DNA of 64,000 bases from Hexactinellida sp. DTS-2022. Its lineage: Eukaryota > Porifera > Hexactinellida. This document shows positions 58,501 through 64,000 of this stretch, in pieces. The stretch's first letter is position 1. Each line of letters opens with the position of its first letter. A program made the translations under genes and the position numbers. The notes beneath the pieces are model-generated. The model made no database searches and was not told the DNA's origin. It saw nothing but the letters and a program-made list of their open reading frames with translations. The DNA lies in contig JAPNXP010000006.1 of NCBI GenBank assembly GCA_028753945.1, positions 868,001 through 932,000 of the forward strand. Direction: 5' to 3'.

Positions 58501-59197
58501 AGAGTCGAATGAGAAACAGCTACTCTCGCTGATATTAAATACAAAGGCGTTTCTAGTTTCCCAACAAGTTAATATTGATAAAAATAACACAGAGTTAAAG
58601 TCTCTTCAATCAGACACGTACTGCTATGATTGGTTTGTTAGTTTAATATTTATTCTAATGCAAGGAGACGCTCAGCTTTCTTACACACTTTTAGCTTCAT
58701 TCTCAACACAGATTTGTTCAGGTTACATATGGGTTAACCGGCTACACAAGTCAAAGTTATTAGCGCAGAATCAAGCCATGATGGGATGTCATTATGCTAT
58801 GACCAATCTAATGCAGTGGTTAGAGTTAATTGTGAAATCAGAACTACCGAATATTTACTCTGCATTTCAAATCAGTGGATTGTGTCTCAGTACAGTTTGC
58901 AGTATATGGGTGAGACAATGCTTTTTGAACTTTCTAGATTTTGAAGAGATTTGCAACTACTTTCTAACTGTGCTAATAATGGGTGTTAAATACCAAATGT
59001 ACTTTATTGTATCTATTCTGAAACACCTGGAACAAGACATACTGAGGTCAACGCAAGAAAATAACTTGATGTACAGTCTACTGGAGAACCCAATAAGAGG
59101 ATTTGAAACCTCTGAGTGGATAGATTATATGAGAGAACTCGAAGATAAATGGAAGGGAATAGTTAAAGAGGGATTTCTTACGTTATCTGATAAATAA
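55511..59197 (+). CDS. broad-minded (TBC1D32)-like ciliary protein
   Basis: A 1228-residue intronless protein, close to the usual size of TBC1D32 (about 1250). The N-terminal half is helical and armadillo-like. It has a characteristic stretch at about 155-260: SSNYLKELVIKFDP, then SCPDWPTLHVLVTRSLADLD. A long helical middle follows. The C-terminal part (about 1020-1228) looks like the degenerate TBC region: YDWFVSLIFILMQGD, then SGLCLSTVCSIWVRQCFLNF, and it ends FETSEWIDYMRELEDKW. Typical TBC catalytic Arg/Gln fingers are not obvious, as in known broad-minded proteins. In vertebrates this protein acts with the kinase CCRK at cilia and in Hedgehog signalling. The identity was judged by pattern and length, not by search; a different large helical protein is the alternative. 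Confidence 0.6.
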   Translation: MSNFNSTDSSSNDSNKLIPGLYKLVSGLNKVNETSNVPSKDLLLQLDSNDTNELTTKLKERLTKSLGPLIEKEIEKHNQALVSNTNPGAIVNSISESVLESTSYKEVYSTISDSLKEATFSVIEEMEIHSREGSLNNYLPVDTQTSESISLNLQYAYMPYISSNYLKELVIKFDPNNSADVRREALQAIIQFSPSEILSCPDWPTLHVLVTRSLADLDQFISNNSFGILLRLFSTSNLTAIKEAYLILVEHLIESSSNATLCVKQGVDVSKPDIGCVMQRFHLLTVFIHRLPNYWFRFNNAFMSEIIDITIDLLMLEIDRESLTSFSKSHSVSPIHILGIIEHKANWFQTLLHSEYSRQFIVNKLEKHPNFLSTIAEYVLIFARQIEPNLSHFSTEVIDAPNDYYYNEDCLNYLFFIAALKIMQNVIIFECRQLIFPNSFDGEYFKLKNDAVIHFITTLLDNLFSHNNNSVEKEFDPSYIIQDTLMKALKRGRISDALFSNGKIVASLIRSVNRREETTDFFREVNSHLYYVYEVLGCITECDMGKKLFISHGTGNTNFIDLFTQTKALLETIPTSPLPNTITTVLFPIVNLLATPEGSVLEATYTITQFLSNLLQTPTFSQNSNNRDELIDMLSNLITTPKGVLCLKQHNLLDECVEFLFLKNDVNLHSYKKGSARYGCLLSQICNFPCSIITLERTGIFEYLTDVLVKLLKRTNEHLLYQQASLIAPLTRDVHKAIYNIATVFVNYATLTEILGGQSITLIKEPSSIVPPIIQLILDYVLVSPSEQINNISNFEEIHIICLSLLNLILTSLDNFLLLEESVGLTNVLISLQNYTATKNDIQMLDQLWYERNRALLKIGIIGGPSEKLHPANSLYCYEEIERNKFPSYKDFPLPLAYSNFKQRIPWIQEGTKEFPTTQFELQIWFSKHLSSGQNKAILKSTQSLLQHTMSQTSDNTFPKNLTAYDSNIKGKLLASEQTATRLIVQYGVNHGLLRDKESNEKQLLSLILNTKAFLVSQQVNIDKNNTELKSLQSDTYCYDWFVSLIFILMQGDAQLSYTLLASFSTQICSGYIWVNRLHKSKLLAQNQAMMGCHYAMTNLMQWLELIVKSELPNIYSAFQISGLCLSTVCSIWVRQCFLNFLDFEEICNYFLTVLIMGVKYQMYFIVSILKHLEQDILRSTQENNLMYSLLENPIRGFETSEWIDYMRELEDKWKGIVKEGFLTLSDK

Positions 59198-59737
59198 CTG
59201 TATTTATTAGTTATGAATAGATAATTCATTATATTCGAAAGGCTGTGTTCTGTAAAAATAATACAATAGCAACAAATTACAGATAACTTTGTAGAAAAAT
59301 TGTATTGCTATCAGTCAATAAATTATCAAAGAATTTAGAAATGTACGACAAGCCAAGGGGCCTTAGACACAAATAATTATTAACTTTTTCTTAACTCTTT
59401 AAGTCTGTATTCTTGAATTACAAGTTGATTACTACCCTAAACGTTCGAAATAACTAAATACCTTGGACAATAAATTTTGTTAAATTCCTCAGAATTTTTC
59501 AGAATTATGCCACCATTTAGGCTAACTGGACTTAATTTTAATTTTAATTTATATTTATTGTCTGGAGTACTATTATGAGCAGTATTCGTTATTTGTATCC
59601 TACTTCGTTACAATTTGCCATTGCCTGAAAATTACATAACAAGTGTTGGCCGATATACGTGTATAATAATTCCTTAATACATAATTGCATTAGTTAGTAT
59701 AAGAATGAAATTGAATACATATATATACGTATCATTA
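59198..59737. other. intergenic between convergent genes, nothing seen
   Basis: AT-rich DNA between the 3' ends of the TBC1D32-like gene (+) and the second NHL gene (-). No repeat family recognised. Confidence 0.5.
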
Positions 59738-60982
59738 TTAGATACATGAGAAGATTTGAAGACAATAGCTATCTTTCCTAGCTACAACTACTAAACTCAA
59801 ATTATGATTTAGAGTTAATCCTCGAAGAAATTCAAACATTCGTATTCCATCTCCTCTGCCTCCGATGGTGCAAATGGGATTTCCTTCTTTAGAGAATACT
59901 TTTATGTTGTCAGCACCGAAATCGCTAATAACGATATTCTCCTGTGCGTCCAAACAGAAGAACCAAGCGTAATTAACCTGTAGTTGGTCCCCTCGTGTTA
60001 TGAGAGAGCGTAGCATGTCTCCTGTGTGGGAGAACACACGGATACAGGGAGAATCAGCACATAGTATATATACTGATTCAGCTGTTAGCTTGATGTCAAG
60101 AGGGTATTGAATTGAGTGTTCAGCTAGTTTCCTTATGTAGTGTAGTGTGCTATCTAGGATCTGTACTCTGTTGTTCTTATAATCTGCTACATAAACATCT
60201 CCGTTATTAGAGACAGCAAGGTTAGTAGGCCAATCGAACTCTCCGTTCCCAGTTCCCCTTGTTCCAAACTTAGCTACTAATCGTAAGTCGGATTCTATCT
60301 TTAATTGAAACACTGCATCTACGAGTGTATCTGTAACATACAAGTTGTCTGTGTGTATGGCTATACCGTGTAGACACTTCATGTGCTCCTGAGTGTAACT
60401 GTTTAGGAACTCGCCTCCATCTGAGAATATGGAGATACGCGGGAAGTTAGCTAACATATCCCCCTCTGTAACATAAATATGGTTCGTATTTCTATCAATC
60501 GCTACAGCATTAGGATACCATAGCTCTCCAGGCGCTTTGCCTTTCTTCCCAACAGCTATGGTCTGTCTCATGGCTTCGTATCTGGGCACAGCTGTTACTT
60601 CCTCCTCCCGTATCTCTCCCACAGTTGCTATCAGCTGTTCCAGGTGTCCGTACTCTCCTCGGAACTCCACGCGTGTCTCCGGCAGAGGCGTGCTCACCTC
60701 TTCCAGCTTTCGCTCCACTTCTCTCAGAAGCAGCTGATGGGTCTCCTGGAGAATATTCTCCTTCAGAATTCTCTCTATTTCTCCCTTCGTCGCTTCCAAC
60801 TGCTGGCGTGCCTCGACGCGCCGTCTCAGTCGCTCGATTTTCGCGTTCCTTATCTCCTGAACGGTTGCTAGGAGCGTCATTCGCCTTGCGTTCACACACG
60901 TGATTATTCTATCGCAGAATTTATTGATTTCTGTCTCGATTGAGTCAATGGGAGGTATCGGGTCAGGATATCTAGCGGCCAT
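59738..60982 (-). CDS. coiled-coil/NHL-repeat protein 2, TRIM-like without RING
   Basis: 414 residues, intronless. Residues 12-125 are a long helical coiled coil (SIETEINKFCDRIITCVN, then ATVQEIRNAKIERLRRRV). Residues 140-410 are NHL propeller blades: GKAPGELWYPNAVAIDR with HIYVTEGD, CLHGIAIHTDNLYVTD, GEFDWPTNLAVSNNGDVYVAD, YPLDIKLTAESVYIL, and SDFGADNIKVFSKEGN with TIGGRGDG. There is no RING or B-box. The 5' third of the coding region is clearly more GC-rich than the rest of the window. It differs too much from the NHL gene at 52839 for recent tandem duplication. It is probably cytosolic; its partner is unknown. Confidence 0.85.
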   Translation of the reverse strand: MAARYPDPIPPIDSIETEINKFCDRIITCVNARRMTLLATVQEIRNAKIERLRRRVEARQQLEATKGEIERILKENILQETHQLLLREVERKLEEVSTPLPETRVEFRGEYGHLEQLIATVGEIREEEVTAVPRYEAMRQTIAVGKKGKAPGELWYPNAVAIDRNTNHIYVTEGDMLANFPRISIFSDGGEFLNSYTQEHMKCLHGIAIHTDNLYVTDTLVDAVFQLKIESDLRLVAKFGTRGTGNGEFDWPTNLAVSNNGDVYVADYKNNRVQILDSTLHYIRKLAEHSIQYPLDIKLTAESVYILCADSPCIRVFSHTGDMLRSLITRGDQLQVNYAWFFCLDAQENIVISDFGADNIKVFSKEGNPICTIGGRGDGIRMFEFLRGLTLNHNLSLVVVARKDSYCLQIFSCI

Positions 60983-61807
60983 TTGAATTATCTAACAAAA
61001 CTCTTAGAATGTCAAGATTGTCAACTACCAGGAAATTGTGTGCCTACAAATGCTGTTTTGAGCTCTAAACCAAATATATAACAAAAACTATGCCTAAATG
61101 AAACCCTTGGAATGTGTGAAATGCGATGCTAAATAACATTCCTTTCGATAGATACGGTTGTAATAGCTAGCAAAGTATTTTCACACAGAACTAATTGTAA
61201 TCAAATATTTGAATTATTCAAAGAAAGTTCGCCATTGAATGAAATAGGTTGGGAATCACTCCTCAAGAATTAATTTGCATACAACCACGTTTTCATTTTT
61301 CAAACGTTTCAAAATATATATAGAAGGATAATTTGTATAAAACAAGACCTGTTATAGGTGAACCCCCCACTGTATAAATACTGTTTGTTTCCTGAATGAA
61401 TTTAATAACTAACTATGTCCAGAAAGTAGAATGGATATAGTAATTCTAGATACACTTTAAATTTTGTATATTTTCCGAATTATAATTTTTATTTACATTT
61501 ATACGAAATTGCCCCTTGGCAGTCAGATTTATCAAAATTTTGGTTGAATACTAATCTAACCCAAATTCCCAATCTTCTTGAATTTCTAATTATTTGTCCT
61601 AGAATTGATTTAAATTAGAGTAAAGAAAAAAAAATTAGTGAATAAAGCCCATACTAAGGCTTACAAGGTGGAGTAATCGATAAAGAAGCTCACTAATAAT
61701 ATATTTTAATCTGTAAGTAATAGAAAAATAAATAATGTATTAGTAGACTGTCTACATATTTCTCGACCAGGTTTATTAACTTAAATAGTATTATAATCGG
61801 AGAAGCG
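60983..61807. other. intergenic, no gene seen
   Basis: AT-rich spacer upstream of the second NHL gene. A short poly-A run lies near 61627. No repeats or coding regions recognised. Confidence 0.5.
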
Positions 61808-61997
61808 TCAATTCATCGACTTTCCAAAGTTTTGCAATTCATCGACTTTCCTAGGTTTGCAATTCATCGACTTTCCTAGGTTTGCAATTCATTGACTTTC
61901 CTAGGTTTGCAATTCATTGACTTTCCAAGGTTTGCAATTCATCGACTTTCCAAGGTTTGCAATTTATTGACTTTCCTATGGTTAGCAAATTATCGAC
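61808..61997 (+). repeat. 25-bp minisatellite, about 7 copies
   Basis: The unit GCAATTCATCGACTTTCCTA plus GGTTT repeats head to tail with small changes (CATTGAC, CCAAGG, TTATTGAC). There are no spacers, so this is a minisatellite and not a CRISPR array. Part is translated in a spurious frame at 61892-62128. Confidence 0.8.
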
Positions 61998-62007
61998 TTT
62001 ACTGTGA

Positions 62008-62306
62008 CAGTGGCGTAGGGAGGGTGGTCCTAGGTGACATACCATCCCCCAATCCTGTCAGAATGAAGTATTTTATTAGGAACGGAGGACTACTTCCGCT
62101 TCAAAAGCATTGTACTAGTCACGAGTGAAGCGGGAAATGTTTTAAGTTATATTTAAAAGTGTTTCATTGTTAGTGGATAAAGGCTATGTACTGCAAAGGA
62201 TTTCCATATACAAAATCTGTCGTTTGTTACAGTAATTTTAAACATTTCGCTGGGGGCTATGACTCCAGAAGCCTCCCCTTCAACCCAAATCCTGGCTACG
62301 CCCCTG
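62008..62306. mobile_element. MITE with CAGTGGCGTAGG termini
   Basis: The left CAGTGGCGTAGGGAGGGTGG and the right CCTGGCTACGCCCCTG are inverted ends of the same type as the element in the DJ-1-like gene. 299 bp, with no long ORF. A clear target duplication is not visible. Confidence 0.6.
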
Positions 62307-62427
62307 TAGTATGGTTAGTACTTAATCAAAGAACTTTAATACCGAGTAAACAATCAGAGTTGTTTATGAATAAATGAATAAATAAAAGTAACTAAATGAG
62401 AAAAACAATAGAGTAATATAAAATTAT

Positions 62428-64000
62428 TCAAGTATATATTTGGAATCGTTCTTCGATGGTAGACCTGCACATTGGGTATTGTTCTAGGTGTACGCTGCAA
62501 TTCTCGCAACATTTAGCATGCCTGCAGAGAAGAAATACTACGGTTGTTTCTCTACGTAATAGGCACACACAGCAAGCAGCAATTTGTTGAGGAGTTTCAC
62601 GCTGATCATCTTCATCGATTGAAGAATTGCTTTGAAGATCTCCATGTATCATATCAATCGAATTGTTTTCTGGTTGAATCGAGTTGGCAATTGATTTCAC
62701 ATATTGGACTAGATCATATTCACCTGACACAAGCTTTTCTCTGCAGTTACTAAGGAATGAATCTTTCTGGATATCTTTCAATTTTCGTGTGCGAGTGATA
62801 TCAATGCCTCTGCTTAGACGCTCAATATCCAGATCAGTATCCTGGATTGTGTTATTTAAGACTTCTACAAAGAACCAAATGCGTGGATGTGCGACTACGA
62901 TGTCCTTTTTCAATCTACCATGGTAGTTTTCCGCTCCATTGCTCGTTCTGAATTGACAGTTAAAAACAGAGAGTTCGTTGCTAGGAATGCCATCAATCCA
63001 TTGCTTTCTGAATTCTGATATAATTTTAAAAAATGGTAAAGTTATCCATATTCTCAGCAGTAAGAATGACATCTTCCAAATTTAAGTGATTATATTATAT
63101 ATTGGTCGAATATGATCTTCGGGAAGAAATGGAAGAGCCATAAAACACCTAACTGCTGTTTTAAATTCCAATTCGAGTGATATGCATTGGAAAGGCCTAA
63201 CCTTTGAATCTTACGCCAGACACTTTGAGAATAGTGAAAATGACATCCTCTAAGAAGAATACCTGGAAATCGTGTTTTTACAGCGTTTCTAGCACCCCTT
63301 TCCCAATCGGACATCCCATTAATAGGTGTTAGTTGCGGAGGAAGTTCATGAATTCTGCTAGAACAGCAGTATAGATTTCTTCCTGTTTGCCTGTAAGCAG
63401 ACAACTAATCGTAGGGAGTACGTGACGCCCAAATCGTGCAAAAACTGTCCACAGTTGATATAATTGGGAAGGGACGGTGTAAAATGTTCCATCTAAATAA
63501 ATGTCTTCTGCTTCTGATAGTGTAGCAGTCATCTTATCTGAGAAAAAAATTACTCCGATATCATTTCCCACATGTACCTCACCTTTGTAATGGACACCAA
63601 ATTGTGATGACGGAATCATTTGACAAAATTCAGCAGGACTTCCAGGAATAGGTGGCACAATTTCTCTACGTGCGCGATACATTGTTGATTCTAAATTTTA
63701 TATGATAAAGTAGTCGCAGCAGGATCATCACGGACCACTTGTTTAAACACCTTAGATAGTCTGTCACGTGAGGTTCTCGCCGCGATTAAGCACTTTGATT
63801 TTAAGAGGTAAAGTTCGGCCCTATAATCTGAAAGCGGGTGATTGTGTGCTTTTAAGGGTGTAATGGTATCGGAGTGAGAATCCAACTTTGCGGATCCTCT
63901 ACATGCTTTTTGTGTCAGATATAAAACACATCGTAAATTTGTCATACCATGTTTGGCTTTATAGCGATTATATTTGAAACCATCTGATGTAGTAATGATC
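62428..64000 (-). pseudogene. decayed FLYWCH-MULE transposase with C-terminal RING-like module
   Basis: Reading leftwards from the window edge (5' end cut off). First comes a FLYWCH-type finger (GFKYNRYKAKHG, then LRCVLYLTQKACRG and KAHNHPL). Next is a MULE-type transposase with IYLDGTFYTVP, LTGKQEEIY and CHFHYSQSVWRKIQRLGL, then ALPFLPEDHI in a shifted frame. A C-terminal part follows with FRTSNGAENYHGRLKKD. Last is a RING-like end (CCVCLLRRET, CRHAKCCENC, YPMCRS) in the same frame, where the usual CPxC has become YPMC. The reading frame shifts near 63690, 63340 and 63165, and a stop lies at 63082-63084. It is therefore a dead copy, or the sequence has indel errors. No terminal inverted repeat was identified. 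Confidence 0.78.

Noticed and set aside
60510-60903. Several overlapping open frames on both strands
   Set aside because: They are shadows of the GC-rich coiled-coil part of the NHL gene on the - strand.
61808-61997. Possible CRISPR array
   Set aside because: Units are contiguous without unique spacers and the genome is eukaryotic; it is a minisatellite.
1-64000. tRNA or rRNA genes
   Set aside because: I saw no convincing cloverleaf or rRNA core sequence by eye; a tRNAscan run could overturn this.

Overview
The window is AT-rich eukaryotic DNA from an animal. Metazoan-type genes are present: a DJ-1/PARK7 homologue, the beta subunit of Rab geranylgeranyltransferase, a broad-minded (TBC1D32)-like ciliary protein, ankyrin-repeat TRP-like channels, and coiled-coil/NHL-repeat proteins. 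Most of these genes have no introns, and one gene shows a clean spliced junction. Compact single-exon genes plus the NHL-protein style recall sponges, possibly a glass sponge. That attribution comes from memory of protein style and was not searched.

Layout. (1) 1-16 kb: a tandem array of five intronless, diverged paralogues on the + strand (1495, 4727, 8555, 12151, 15387). Each encodes a roughly 75-residue domain built around an LCIG strand, an NAVR segment and an LWGNN..ISI+K motif; four of the five end in a coiled coil. I do not recognise the family, and it is the best candidate here for something undescribed. (2) 17.6-18.3 kb: a stefin/cystatin-like protein on the - strand. (3) 19.7-45 kb: a cluster of ankyrin/TRP-like channels. 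It holds a decayed relic, a copy with a one-base frameshift, two intact and nearly identical copies, and a divergent intact copy in the opposite orientation. A DJ-1-like gene whose last 30 or so codons are cut off by a 148-bp miniature transposon lies between channel copies 1 and 2. (4) 45.6-61 kb: an unidentified spliced gene (-), RABGGTB (+), a coiled-coil/NHL protein (+), a TBC1D32-like protein (+) and a second coiled-coil/NHL protein (-). (5) 62-64 kb: a decayed Mutator-like transposase with an N-terminal FLYWCH finger and a C-terminal RING-like module.

The intergenic DNA is packed with small non-autonomous elements: pogo/Tigger-like MITEs flanked by TA, a hAT-type MITE with a perfect 8-bp target duplication, a MULE-type MITE with a perfect 9-bp duplication, 750-800-bp foldbacks with about 200-bp arms, and a SINE-like repeat ending in AAAC tracts. 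Several are nested. All foldbacks seen lie in the channel cluster, and three sit within 300 bp of a channel start codon. No operon logic applies. Relationships between genes are by duplication, so functional links between the blocks are not claimed.
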